From Paenibacillus sp. DCT19 (lineage in GTDB: Bacteria; Bacillota; Bacilli; Paenibacillales; Paenibacillaceae): DNA of 32,500 nucleotides. Position numbers and translations under genes: made by a program. Position 1 is the first letter of the stretch; each line of letters begins with the position of its first letter. A model generated the notes under the pieces. The model ran no database searches and was not told the origin of the DNA. It was given only the letters and a program-made list of their open reading frames with translations. The DNA is taken from NCBI RefSeq assembly GCF_003268635.1, contig NZ_CP029639.1, positions 315,001 through 347,500 on the forward strand. Direction: 5' to 3'. Positions 18,426 to 26,948 of the stretch are shown here, piece after piece.

Positions 18426-18468
18426 TAACAAAAAAGCTGCCCTATCTATAAACGATAAAGGCAGCTTT
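18426..18468 (-). terminator. Terminator of the DUF4261 gene
   Basis: Arms AAAGCTGCC (18433-18441) and GGCAGCTTT (18460-18468), with extra TATC/GATA pairing inside. On the minus strand the stem is followed by TTTTTTGTTATTT, so it works for the gene ending at 18516. The stretch 18247-18425 holds only the upstream region of the STAS-like gene; nothing else was seen. Confidence 0.8.
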
Positions 18469-18515
18469 ATGGGGATGTAACATATGGTATTGCATTATCT
18501 ATCGCTAGTAACAGA

Positions 18516-19316
18516 CTAATAACCTATTTTGAGACTATGACCTTCTGTAGCTATTCCCTGCGAACGAGTGATTGGCAGCTTCTGTTCTGCGGTAAACCCA
18601 AGTGTCTCCCCGTCGTGCAACGTGACATCATTCTCGATGACATAAGTTGTAGTCATAAACATCATCTCATACACATCACTTAACGCTTCAGCAGATTGGG
18701 TGATTTCCATCTCGTCTTTCCCAAACCTACTTAAACCGTATGTATAAGCCGAAGCACCTTGAGCATCTTGGAATAAACCAATGTACACCCACAGCGATAC
18801 GGGGAGTTCGTCCTCCTTCAGCCACCGACTGACTTCTACGTATTGACTTGCTTCCACAACAAGTGGCGCTAGATATATGGCGAGTGTATGATCCATCTGT
18901 AACAGGGCGCTAGCTGTCTTGGTGAATAGAATATGTCCTTGAATCGCATCGGTTGCATTCAGAACAGAAACTATAATTTGCGATTGATGTCGGGAAGTCA
19001 CCTGCTCCGCTTCCCGCCACAGTATATTAAGTTTGGCATTCTCCTCGACTTCGCGATCAGGCACAGGAGCCGCTATATGAGCGCATACCACTTGCATACC
19101 GTTCACTTCAAAAAATAAATTGCTTTCTTCCGGTTGTTCCTCAATGTCTATGTCCCATTCCTGTTTCATCTTATGAATGAAGACATTCAAATCACATTCC
19201 TCACGTTCTAACAGAACGAATCCAACGATGGTTTCATATTGCGGAGTGGATGTTGAAACCTCATCTACCTGCACAGTTTCCTTTTTACGACGTCGAAGTT
19301 TATCAAACAATCCCAT
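18516..19316 (-). CDS. DUF4261 domain-containing protein
   Basis: 266 residues. It starts MGLFDKLRRRKKE, a short basic head followed by an acidic linker. Then comes VGFVLLEREECDLNVFI and a long mixed domain ending DGETLGFTAEQKLPITRSQG, which fits DUF4261; function unknown. ATG 19316 is chosen because AAAGGAGA lies 7 bases upstream; a longer in-frame start at 19334 lacks a ribosome site. No membrane segment. Single-gene unit with its own terminator. Confidence 0.7.
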   Translation of the reverse strand: MGLFDKLRRRKKETVQVDEVSTSTPQYETIVGFVLLEREECDLNVFIHKMKQEWDIDIEEQPEESNLFFEVNGMQVVCAHIAAPVPDREVEENAKLNILWREAEQVTSRHQSQIIVSVLNATDAIQGHILFTKTASALLQMDHTLAIYLAPLVVEASQYVEVSRWLKEDELPVSLWVYIGLFQDAQGASAYTYGLSRFGKDEMEITQSAEALSDVYEMMFMTTTYVIENDVTLHDGETLGFTAEQKLPITRSQGIATEGHSLKIGY

Positions 19317-19432
19317 AAGACGTTCTCCTTTCAACCAATCACAGTAATTGACGACATAAGCTCTATGTCATTACCTTACCATAACATATGAGGAGAATGT
19401 AATAATCCGAGATGTCATGATAATGCATGTGA

Positions 19433-19789
19433 TTAGAGGAACAGGACGAGAAGCAATGCAATAATGGCAGGCAAGCCTTGTTTAATGATGATCGAGCGGG
19501 AGGAAGTTGCTCCTCCATAAATAGCCGCAATGACTACGCAGGCTAGGAAGAAAATTTGAATGTGCTGTCCAACAGCTGAGTCGGGATACAGTAGTCCCCA
19601 GATCAGACCCGCAGCGAGGAATCCGTTATACAGACCTTGATTAGCTGCAAGAGACTTGGTGGACTTAGCAAATTCAGGCGTGGTACCAAATGTTTTCATT
19701 GTACGCGGGCTGGTCCACATAAACATCTCCATCACGAGGATATACAAATGTTCAATAGCAACAAGAGCTACAAAAATCGTACTGATCAC
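19433..19789 (-). CDS. DUF1304 family membrane protein
   Basis: 118 residues with four hydrophobic segments (about 1-22, 52-68, 76-94 and 102-118). The conserved pattern ALVAIEHLYILVMEMFMW and the ANQGLYNGFLAAGL stretch identify DUF1304. The role is unknown. The start is GTG 19789 with AAGGTG about 8 bases before it. It stands alone between the DUF4261 gene and the AraC gene, all on the minus strand. Confidence 0.88.
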   Translation of the reverse strand: MISTIFVALVAIEHLYILVMEMFMWTSPRTMKTFGTTPEFAKSTKSLAANQGLYNGFLAAGLIWGLLYPDSAVGQHIQIFFLACVVIAAIYGGATSSRSIIIKQGLPAIIALLLVLFL

Positions 19790-19955
19790 GAAAAAACACC
19801 TTGCTTTCTCATATGTATTTGATTACTTGTATACCAGTATAAAGCTTTCTCTTATAAACTGGAAGTATAAATATAATTTTGTGCAATTTAATTGTGTGTA
19901 CACATACTATTCTTCATCATTCGTTAGATATAAGATTCGTCAGTCGAGCGTAGAA

Positions 19956-20771
19956 TCAATTTTTTGAATGGTTATTCACGTAATCTTCGGGTGTGCTGCC
20001 TATGATCGACTTGAAGTCTTTAATAAAATGCGATTGATCATGATATCCCAGATCCTGAGAGAGTTGGACTAAATCGTAGTGAGAGCCTTGTTCGATGGAT
20101 TCAGCCGCATTTTGCAGACGATATAACTTAATTACTGTTTTGGGGCTTATCCCTACATACTGATTAAACAGCCGCTGAAGTTGTCTGGTATGTATGTTAA
20201 AACATGCAGCCAGGTCGTCCACCCTCAGCATATCGCGGTTTAGTTCAATCTGCGAAACATTCTCGCCAACGAATTGAGCCTTATCATCCTTGGCCGGCAT
20301 ATGTTTACAGAGAAGTTGATCCATATAACTGACTTTTTCCGAATCGTTCTTCATTCCAAGCAGGTAATCTTCAAGTTCGTCTGAGGTAACATGAAGGATT
20401 GGCTCAACATGCAAAGGATTGCCATGTAGTGAAGATATAGGTGTACGGAGATAAGGATAACAACCCCCAGGCTTGAATTTTACACCAAAAACACTTCCTT
20501 TATCCTTAATCGTGTAAGTGAATTTTCGTTTAGAAGGGCCATAGAAAAAAGTATTTCCGTGCTCGACAATGAGATTCACACAAGGATTAGGAACGATATG
20601 CTGCGGATAAGGTTGCTTCCCGGTAAGATCCCAGGACGCAATCCAGAAGTGCCTCACCCAGGTGCTTAATGCTTCAGAAGGAGCATAACGCTTCAACTGA
20701 TATGTGGTGTCCATCTGATCAAATTTCAGTATACCCATGTTAGCTCTCTTCATATCATTCGCGGATTGCAT
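19956..20771 (-). CDS. AraC-family transcriptional regulator
   Basis: 271 residues. The N-terminal half, with RYAPSEALSTWVRHFWIASW and PHIVPNPCVNLIVE-like sequence (PQHIVPNPCVNLIVEHG), resembles the DUF6597 sensor found in this AraC subgroup. The C-terminal double helix-turn-helix is seen at RVDDLAACFNIHTRQLQRLF and LVQLSQDLGYHDQSHFIKDF. AGGAGG lies 10 bases before the ATG. The target is unknown; the divergent neighbour is the SRPBCC gene at 21178, about 400 bases away. Confidence 0.9.
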   Translation of the reverse strand: MQSANDMKRANMGILKFDQMDTTYQLKRYAPSEALSTWVRHFWIASWDLTGKQPYPQHIVPNPCVNLIVEHGNTFFYGPSKRKFTYTIKDKGSVFGVKFKPGGCYPYLRTPISSLHGNPLHVEPILHVTSDELEDYLLGMKNDSEKVSYMDQLLCKHMPAKDDKAQFVGENVSQIELNRDMLRVDDLAACFNIHTRQLQRLFNQYVGISPKTVIKLYRLQNAAESIEQGSHYDLVQLSQDLGYHDQSHFIKDFKSIIGSTPEDYVNNHSKN

Positions 20772-21177
20772 CTCGTGTTAACCTCCTTTTGTCATCCTTT
20801 ATCATTCTTGTCATTCTAGATCGTTGTCGTATAGCTAATCTTTATGTAGAGTGTGGAAGTTTTCTGCTGTATCCAAAAACGACTACAGGTTAAACCTGTA
20901 GTCGTTCATATTGTAGCATTAAAGTGTGTCATAAATCTGAAATAAGGAACGGATCTGTCTATTCATCTGCATTCCAATATATCATAGAAGAATATGGTTA
21001 ACGATACTTTTTTAGCAAAAGAAAAATTGATGAATAAGTTCGCTTTGTGAATAACCTCTTAGAGGTAAACTAACATATGCCTTGTCGTGTTTTTACAATA
21101 CACCTTTAGGGTATAACGATAGGATAGTCATGTAAGTAACTCGCTTGTACATCAATTACATAAAGGGAGTGGATTGT
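20772..21177. other. 406-base divergent intergenic region (AraC / SRPBCC)
   Basis: It contains an almost perfect palindrome at 20878-20906 (listed separately), a 6-bp-arm inverted repeat ACCTCT-T-AGAGGT at 21054-21066, and AT-rich sequence. No convincing sigma-A promoter with correct spacing was seen for the SRPBCC gene. No ORF is supported. Confidence 0.5.
20875..20906 (-). terminator. Minus-strand terminator-like hairpin upstream of the AraC gene
   Basis: Arms AACGACTACAGG (20878-20889) and CCTGTAGTCGTT (20895-20906). On the minus strand it is followed by TTTTTGG; on the plus strand there is no T-run. It stands before, not after, the AraC gene, so it would stop a minus-strand transcript coming from 20907-21150 or act as an attenuator. 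Confidence 0.6.
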
Positions 21178-21627
21178 GTGGAGCTGAAGTATGAGTTTTA
21201 TATCAATGCTGGACTAGAAGAGGTGTGGAGTGCCCTAATCTCTCCAGATGGTACACGTAGCAGCTTCTTTGGCAGTGAGCTACGTTCGAACTTTCAGCCT
21301 GGTCAGCCTTTTGCTTATGTTGGGCCAGGGAACGATGGGGAAGAGACCGTTCATGTGTATGGACAGATTGTGGAGTTCGAACCCTTGTCTACCTTGAGTT
21401 ATCTGGAGCACCCCGGCCCATCCTATCATGCGAATCATGAGGAGCTGCAATCCAGAGTGTCCTTCCACCTAGAGACCGTAGGGGAATGTACCAAGCTGAC
21501 CTTAATTAATGATCAGTTCACGGACAATCATCCCTCAATCGCGAATGCACAGCAGAGCTGGTGGATGATTTTGAGCAGCATCAAGAGCTGGGTAGAGACA
21601 GGGAAGACCCTTCAGTTTGGTTGGTAA
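21178..21627 (+). CDS. SRPBCC / AHSA1-like domain protein
   Basis: 149 residues from GTG 21178, with AAGGGAG 8 bases upstream. An earlier in-frame ATG at 21145 has no ribosome site. The START-like fold is suggested by ELKYEFYINAGLEEVWSALISPDGTRSSFFGSEL at the N-terminus (only landmarks quoted) and by LTLINDQF followed by a C-terminal helix, SWWMILSSIKSWVETG. Proteins of this family bind small hydrophobic ligands or act beside ArsR regulators; no ArsR is adjacent. Substrate unknown. Confidence 0.85.
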   Translation: MELKYEFYINAGLEEVWSALISPDGTRSSFFGSELRSNFQPGQPFAYVGPGNDGEETVHVYGQIVEFEPLSTLSYLEHPGPSYHANHEELQSRVSFHLETVGECTKLTLINDQFTDNHPSIANAQQSWWMILSSIKSWVETGKTLQFGW

Positions 21628-21684
21628 TCGGTAGATGATCAGGAATGAAAGATAGCAAGACCTGTATTCAAAAAAATAAAAATT

Positions 21685-21714
21685 AATAAGCGCCGATGTG
21701 GCGCTTATTTTTAT
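21685..21714 (+). terminator. Terminator after the SRPBCC gene
   Basis: 10-bp stem AATAAGCGCC (21685-21694)/GGCGCTTATT (21700-21709) with a GATGT loop and a T-rich tail. The A-rich left side could also terminate in the opposite direction. Confidence 0.9.
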
Positions 21715-21799
21715 TGTATTTACGCAGGAGGGGGTGTAATCTGAACTCATGTCAGATCATGTCGAAATATAGGTGTATAACTGAAGAGGAGAAATGAAT

Positions 21800-23323
21800 A
21801 TGCTGTTTAACCGTACCCAACCGAACAAACCCAATGATTCGCTACAACAGTTGCTGGAATATAGTCGTAAACTCGTGGTAGATGCAGAGAACAATGAGGT
21901 TAATGAACTCTCCACTGTGGAGACAGATTTACGCGAATATGCTGAGATTGTAAGCAATGTGAATAAAGCTATACATATAATGAACCAAAAAAATGAAGCA
22001 TTGACGTTACGGCTGACCATGTTAAATCAAGTGATGAACATTGGGGTCTGGGAGTCTAACATCGTTGCTGGGGATGCGCTTGATCGCAATAATAAAGTGT
22101 CGTTCTCCGATGAATTCCGACGCATGCTTGGTTATGCGAATGCACAGGATTACCCTAATGAATTTGCAAGCTGGGCGAAATCCGTTAATCCGGAGGACAG
22201 ACCACAATTGGTGCAAGCAATCACGGAAAATGTGAATAACCCTAGGGAAGCTGCCCCGTACAACGTGATAAGTCGAATGATATTAAAAAGTGGCGAGGTT
22301 CGGTGGTTCCGTTGTCTTGGCCAGGTAATTCGAAACAATGCGGGGGTTCCAATCAAGCTCTTAGGTATCATGTTTGATATCCATGATCAGAAGACGGAGT
22401 CGGATGAACTTGAAGCACTCGTAACACGTTATGACCTTGTCAATCGTGCGTTGGTCGAAGCACCCTGGGATATGACTGTTGTCGCTGGAGATGTGGTTAA
22501 TCCGAACAATGAATTTTGGTGGTCACCTCAGTTCCGAAGAGAACTCGGATTCAAAGATGAGAATGATTTCCCCAATGTATTCAATAGTTGGAGCTCTCGT
22601 CTTCATCCGGAAGATCATGATCGCACCATTAATGCGTTTGCTGAACATATGAATGACTATAGCGGACGTACACCTTATGATCTGGACTATCGCTTACAAC
22701 GTAAGGATGGTGAATATCGCTGGTATCATGCGGGTGGTGAGACGATTAGAGACAATAATGGAGTTCCACTGCGTGTAGCTGGAACGATACGTGATGTGAC
22801 CCATGAGAAGAACAAAGCCCAGGTTGTCGAAGCGATGAATCTGAAAACAGAGCAGTTGTCTGAATCCATCAGTGAGATGGTGCGGGGTATTAACTCGATT
22901 ACGGATCAGGCGCAGGAGCTGGTGACAGCACAGGAATTATCTGCTGAGGCTGCTACGCAGGTGAAGGTTAGTGCGGATGAAACGAAGAATATTACGACAT
23001 TTATCCGAGAGATTGCAAGTCAGACGAATCTGCTTGGATTGAACGCAGCAATTGAAGCTGCGCGTGCAGGTGAGCTGGGACTTGGATTCGGCGTCGTTGC
23101 GGGGGAAGTGCGTAAACTAGCAGATCATAGCTCTGATGCAACGGTTAATATTGAAGACAGTATGCATGCAATGAAGACACTCATTGATCAGATTCTGGAA
23201 CATATCAGCAACATGTCTACACTGACACAGAATCAGGCTGCTCTCACACAACAGGTGAATGCGTCCATGGATGAGATCAACACGATGTCCCAGGACTTAG
23301 TGAATTTCTCACGTAATTTGTAA
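21800..23323 (+). CDS. Soluble PAS-PAS chemoreceptor
   Basis: 507 residues with no membrane segment and no HAMP. A helical head at 1-70 is followed by PAS domain 1 (about 72-198), PAS domain 2 (about 216-336) of the PAS_3 type with EVRWF and [17 protein letters not shown] motifs, and a short MCP signalling part (about 345-507). The hairpin tip is [18 protein letters not shown] and [13 protein letters not shown] 21800 is preferred to ATG 21794 because AGAGGAG (21785-21791) is 8 bases from it but only 2 from the other. The signalling arms are about 60 residues each, much shorter than in transmembrane receptors. It probably senses a cytoplasmic or redox cue. No sigma-D promoter was found. Confidence 0.9.
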   Translation: MLFNRTQPNKPNDSLQQLLEYSRKLVVDAENNEVNELSTVETDLREYAEIVSNVNKAIHIMNQKNEALTLRLTMLNQVMNIGVWESNIVAGDALDRNNKVSFSDEFRRMLGYANAQDYPNEFASWAKSVNPEDRPQLVQAITENVNNPREAAPYNVISRMILKSGEVRWFRCLGQVIRNNAGVPIKLLGIMFDIHDQKTESDELEALVTRYDLVNRALVEAPWDMTVVAGDVVNPNNEFWWSPQFRRELGFKDENDFPNVFNSWSSRLHPEDHDRTINAFAEHMNDYSGRTPYDLDYRLQRKDGEYRWYHAGGETIRDNNGVPLRVAGTIRDVTHEKNKAQVVEAMNLKTEQLSESISEMVRGINSITDQAQELVTAQELSAEAATQVKVSADETKNITTFIREIASQTNLLGLNAAIEAARAGELGLGFGVVAGEVRKLADHSSDATVNIEDSMHAMKTLIDQILEHISNMSTLTQNQAALTQQVNASMDEINTMSQDLVNFSRNL

Positions 23324-23370
23324 TAGGAACGAGGGGGTTAGCTCATCCACTCGCAGCGGATAAATTCCTC

Positions 23371-23409
23371 AAAAAAGCCGTTTCTCTGTAATAGAGAAAC
23401 GGCTTATTA
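23371..23409. terminator. Bidirectional terminator between chemoreceptor and pyk
   Basis: 13-bp stem AAGCCGTTTCTCT (23375-23387)/AGAGAAACGGCTT (23393-23405), loop GTAAT. The A-run on the left and T-rich sequence on the right serve both convergent genes. Confidence 0.9.
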
Positions 23410-23446
23410 TGCATCGATATTGAAGTCAGTCTTTATATAAAGGGAC

Positions 23447-24862
23447 TTATACTTGTTGAACTTTGATCAGGTTAGTGTTACCGGATTGACCGATCGGTAC
23501 ACCAGCGGACAATACAATGATGTCGCCTTTTTCGATATAACCTGTTTTGATCGCATTGCGTGTAGCGGACTCGAACATCTCATCCGTTGTAGTAACCTTA
23601 TCTCCCATAACTGGAACAACACCTGAGAGTAGGCAAATTTTCGCAAGCACTTCTTCATGCTGTGTAACCGCAATGATTGGAGCTTTCGGACGATATTTGG
23701 AGATCATACGCGCCGTGAAGCCACTTTCAGTTGAAGTGATGATCGCTTTGGCATTGAGTACGAGAGAAGAACTTACAGCTCCTTGACTAATAACCTCAGT
23801 GATATCAGCAACTTGCTGTGCGGATTTTTGAGCAAATTGTTCTTTGTAATCAATCATCGTTTCTGCACGACGCGCAACTGCTGCCATCGTACGAACGGAT
23901 TGTACTGGATATTTACCTGCAGCGGATTCACCAGACAACATGACAACGTCAGCGCCTTGAAGTACGGCATTAGCTACGTCACTTACTTCAGAACGAGTTG
24001 GACGTGGGTTCACTTGCATGGACTCCAGCATGTGTGTTGCAACGATAACCGGTTTACCTGCCCGGTTACATTTATCGATCATTTCTTTTTGCATCATTGG
24101 TACGTCTTCAATCGGTACTTCTACCCCAAGGTCACCACGAGCAACCATGATACCGTCAGAAGCTTCGATAATATCATCCAAGTTGGTCATACCCTCTTGG
24201 TTCTCGATTTTGGAGATGATCTGTACGTGATCCGCACCACGCTCTTTCAAGATGCTGCGAATTTCACGGATGTCATCGCCTTTACGTACAAATGAAGCTG
24301 CAATGATCTCGATGTTGTTCTCGATACCGAAACCAATGTGCATCACGTCGCGCTCAGTAACACCTGGGAGTGTCGTTTTGATTCCTGGCAAGTTAACACC
24401 TTTACGTGGCTTCAGAATGCCCCCGCTGATGATTTTACAATGAATATCTGAACCTTCGACAGACAATACAGTCAGATCAACCAGACCATCATCGATCAGA
24501 ATGCGATCCCCAGGCTTCACAACCAGGTTCAATTCTGGATAGTTTACGGAGATACGTTCTGCGTCACCGAGAATTTCTTCTGTTGTAAGGATGAGCTCTT
24601 TACCTGCTTGAAGGTGGCAAGATGCTTCTTTCAATTTACCAATCCGTACTTCTGGTCCTTTGATGTCCATCATGACTGGTACATATGTGTTCAACTCAGA
24701 AGCTGCTTGACGAATGTTGTTGATCCGTCCAACGTGATCTTCCAGCTCGCCGTGAGCCATATTCAAACGGGCAACCGTCATACCTTCCTGGATCATTACC
24801 TTTAATAATTCGATTGAGTCACAAGCAGGTCCCATAGTACAAATAATTTTTGTTTTTAACAT
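23447..24862 (-). CDS. pyk: Pyruvate kinase, short form with altered K+ site
   Basis: 471 residues. Transfers phosphate from PEP to ADP, the last glycolytic step (EC 2.7.1.40). Catalytic residues are present: R32 and N34 in ARLNMAHG, the SKIEN Lys, E and D in ARGDLGVEVP, and Thr in ATHMLESMQ. It lacks the extra C-terminal PEP-utiliser-like domain found in the ~585-residue Bacillus enzyme. Two potassium-site positions differ from the usual NFSHG and DTKGPE: Ser to Ala36 and Thr to Ile67, while Glu71, the mark of K+-dependent enzymes, is kept. GAGGAGG precedes the ATG. Probably a second pyruvate kinase of the cell, or a divergent one; which is inference. Confidence 0.92.
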   Translation of the reverse strand: MLKTKIICTMGPACDSIELLKVMIQEGMTVARLNMAHGELEDHVGRINNIRQAASELNTYVPVMMDIKGPEVRIGKLKEASCHLQAGKELILTTEEILGDAERISVNYPELNLVVKPGDRILIDDGLVDLTVLSVEGSDIHCKIISGGILKPRKGVNLPGIKTTLPGVTERDVMHIGFGIENNIEIIAASFVRKGDDIREIRSILKERGADHVQIISKIENQEGMTNLDDIIEASDGIMVARGDLGVEVPIEDVPMMQKEMIDKCNRAGKPVIVATHMLESMQVNPRPTRSEVSDVANAVLQGADVVMLSGESAAGKYPVQSVRTMAAVARRAETMIDYKEQFAQKSAQQVADITEVISQGAVSSSLVLNAKAIITSTESGFTARMISKYRPKAPIIAVTQHEEVLAKICLLSGVVPVMGDKVTTTDEMFESATRNAIKTGYIEKGDIIVLSAGVPIGQSGNTNLIKVQQV

Positions 24863-24929
24863 GCTATTTCCTCCTCATATTTTGCTTATATGTGTATTGT
24901 AGCGTTTTCTGTCGAATCAGGGTATGAAC

Positions 24930-24959
24930 TATAGTACAATGATTGGAGTATAGTCCAAT
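24930..24959 (+). repeat. Direct repeat TATAGT(A/C)CAAT before the AraC gene
   Basis: TATAGTACAAT (24930-24940) and TATAGTCCAAT (24949-24959), start to start 19 bases. It lies in the pyk/AraC divergent gap and overlaps the probable -10 region. AraC proteins often bind direct repeats about two turns apart, so self-regulation is possible but unproven. Confidence 0.45.
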
Positions 24960-24972
24960 AATGAGGTGTATT

Positions 24973-25752
24973 ATGGTCACTCCGTTAGAAGTACGACACA
25001 TTAACGGTGTCGGATGGTTCGAAGAAGCCGTGCAAACACAGCAAACGTGGCGTCTTAGCTTGGTTACTTATGGAAAATGTGTATATTGGGTGAACGGTGA
25101 AAAACTGATCATGGAGAAAGGCGAGCTACTTATTATTCCTGGTGGTGTTGCTTATTATGGTAAAAGCATCCCTACTGTTACACATACCCAGATTGTTGTG
25201 CAATTAACAGGACAAACGCCTGAGTCACTGTCAGCATTAGACCGAGCAGAGGTCTTGCGGCATAAGCCAGGATGTTACGAACTGATCCATGAACGTATGA
25301 AGACTATTCATCAGCAGTGGCAGGAGCGCCCTTCTTATTATGTCATGATGAGCCAAGCCTTATTGATGGAAGTGTTAATTTACGTGAATCGTGAGATGGA
25401 TCGAGGAATTATTCCACCGGAGCGTCATATGCAGGCGGAGCGTATGAAACGATATATTGAGCGTCATTATAGAGAGAAGGTAACGAAGGAAGAGCTGGGT
25501 GATGAGATTGGTAAGACCCCTAACTATGCAGCAGCGTTATTTAAAAGTATGACCAACCAGACTATTAGCCAATATGTCCATGATCAACGAATGAAGAGAG
25601 CCGTATACCTGCTTACCGAGTCACAGCTCTCTATCCAAGAAGTTGCTGAATTCCTCGGTTATCGCGACTTGTCTTATTTTTACCGAATCTTCAAACGAAT
25701 TATTGGAAGCCCGCCGTCTGATTTTCTGCATGAGCGTCCGCCTGTAATCTGA
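24973..25752 (+). CDS. AraC-family regulator with cupin-like sensor
   Basis: 259 residues from ATG 24973 with GAGGTG just upstream; an upstream in-frame TTG at 24943 is less likely. The N-terminal cupin-like part is seen in WVNGEKLIMEKGELLIIPGG. The C-terminal double helix-turn-helix is at KVTKEELGDEIGKTPNYAAALF and LSIQEVAEFLGYRDLSYFYRIF (landmarks). It is divergent from pyk with 110 bases between the start codons. It could control pyk or an unlinked set; unknown. Direct repeats TATAGTMCAAT lie in its promoter. Confidence 0.9.
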   Translation: MVTPLEVRHINGVGWFEEAVQTQQTWRLSLVTYGKCVYWVNGEKLIMEKGELLIIPGGVAYYGKSIPTVTHTQIVVQLTGQTPESLSALDRAEVLRHKPGCYELIHERMKTIHQQWQERPSYYVMMSQALLMEVLIYVNREMDRGIIPPERHMQAERMKRYIERHYREKVTKEELGDEIGKTPNYAAALFKSMTNQTISQYVHDQRMKRAVYLLTESQLSIQEVAEFLGYRDLSYFYRIFKRIIGSPPSDFLHERPPVI

Positions 25753-25891
25753 TAACCGCAGTAATGGGTATTATGGAATCGTTCGTCTGAAGGGTTAATT
25801 TTGCTTCTTTCTTCTATTAAAAAGACATGAAGGCTAAAGGTATGGGATTAGAGATAGATGTAGGTGTAGATACGCAAGTGGATGAGCGAAT

Positions 25892-25919
25892 AAAAAAGAG
25901 AGCCTTCGGCTCTCTTTTA
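25892..25919. terminator. Bidirectional terminator between AraC gene and PAP2 gene
   Basis: 11-bp stem AAAAGAGAGCC (25894-25904)/GGCTCTCTTTT (25908-25918) with loop TTC. On the minus strand it ends in six T; on the plus strand in four T. Confidence 0.9.
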
Positions 25920-25964
25920 ATGTACCAGGTGGTGAATTGCACCAACCTGTGTGTTATTACTAAT

Positions 25965-26636
25965 TTAAGCATTGCTGCTGGTGTTGGTGGCACCCAGCGT
26001 TTGTTTTTCTTTTTGGTGAGCCGAGCTACGACGAAGGAGTGCTGCATGAACTGCCCAGTAGGCTGCTTCAGCAAACAGGATTCCACCGGCAACATCGAGC
26101 AGAGAATGCTGTTTTACAAAGACAGTGGAAGCGATGATCAACCATAACCAAACAGATAACGAGATTCGTAGCACCGGTTTGAAGTTCAAATGACGGTTGA
26201 TGATAATAAACAGCATATAGCTCGTGAGACAATGAATACTTGGAAAACAGTTGAACGGTGCATCATTCGTATAAATGAACTGAACCAGCCAGCTACTCAA
26301 ATCGGTGCCACCTACAACAGGCCGTGGTACATGTGTCGGAAACACCGCAAAGCAGATGTTGGCCGCGATGACCCCTACGTTATACGTTAGTAATGTACGC
26401 CAAAATAAAGATTTATTGGTCAGTCCCAGATAGATAAATCCAAGATACAGAATGGGCATCCAACTGATATATGGGTAGATAAATTCTTTGATAAAAGGAA
26501 TTTGGGTATCAATCCAAGCATAATTGTAGAAGACGTCACTACCCGTGTTACTACCTAGAAAAACATAGATGGAGCCTTGCAACGGTATACATAGTATAGC
26601 CAGTAGATGTCCCCAGCGTTGAAATAGTGCTTTCAT
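25965..26636 (-). CDS. PAP2-family membrane phosphatase (Aur1/PAP2_3-like)
   Basis: 223 residues, about six TM segments. The phosphatase motifs are visible: RP at 105-106 after FPTHVP, PSIH at 132-135, and H177-xxx-D181 in KQHSLLDVAGG, giving the His-His-Asp set of lipid phosphatases and phosphotransferases. The overall pattern is closer to the Aur1/inositolphosphotransferase-like branch than to UppP. The likely substrate is a lipid phosphate in the membrane; it is not determined. GGGGG stands 5-6 bases before the ATG. It ends with a charged tail rich in Ser and Thr. Confidence 0.87.
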   Translation of the reverse strand: MKALFQRWGHLLAILCIPLQGSIYVFLGSNTGSDVFYNYAWIDTQIPFIKEFIYPYISWMPILYLGFIYLGLTNKSLFWRTLLTYNVGVIAANICFAVFPTHVPRPVVGGTDLSSWLVQFIYTNDAPFNCFPSIHCLTSYMLFIIINRHLNFKPVLRISLSVWLWLIIASTVFVKQHSLLDVAGGILFAEAAYWAVHAALLRRSSAHQKEKQTLGATNTSSNA

Positions 26637-26948
26637 AAGTTCCCCCTGATCTTTGATGTGCGTCCTGCACGGTCTTTGGATTCTCTCTATATAAGACGTT
26701 GCTCCGTAGTTGTTACCCTGCAGGAATGAAGGTGTAAAATTTTCATATTACTATAATGTACAGAACTAGATATAAGCCATACCTGATTTTAGGGGAAAAC
26801 CCCTTCAAGAAAGTCTCTTTTTTGTTACTTTTATAGTTTTATCCAAAAAAGGATACTGTAATATATTGCATATTGTAGTACAACTATAGTGTCATCCTAA
26901 TTTTGGTGACATCGACAAAAGAAAATGAAAAGAGGCTGGTGCTACCCG
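26637..26948. other. 312-base divergent intergenic region (PAP2 / CPBP)
   Basis: AT-rich with two small hairpins, AGGGG-AAAA-CCCCT (26791-26804) and TATCC/GGATA (26840-26854). Candidate -10 boxes are TATAGT at 26885-26890 for the plus-strand gene and TATATAA-like sequence near 26690 for the minus-strand gene. Neither has a well-placed -35. No ORF is supported. Confidence 0.45.

Noticed and set aside
21685..21714. GCCGATGT with an upstream TAAA as a sigma-D promoter of the PAS chemoreceptor
   Set aside because: Spacing is 11 rather than about 15, and the bases form the terminator of the preceding gene.
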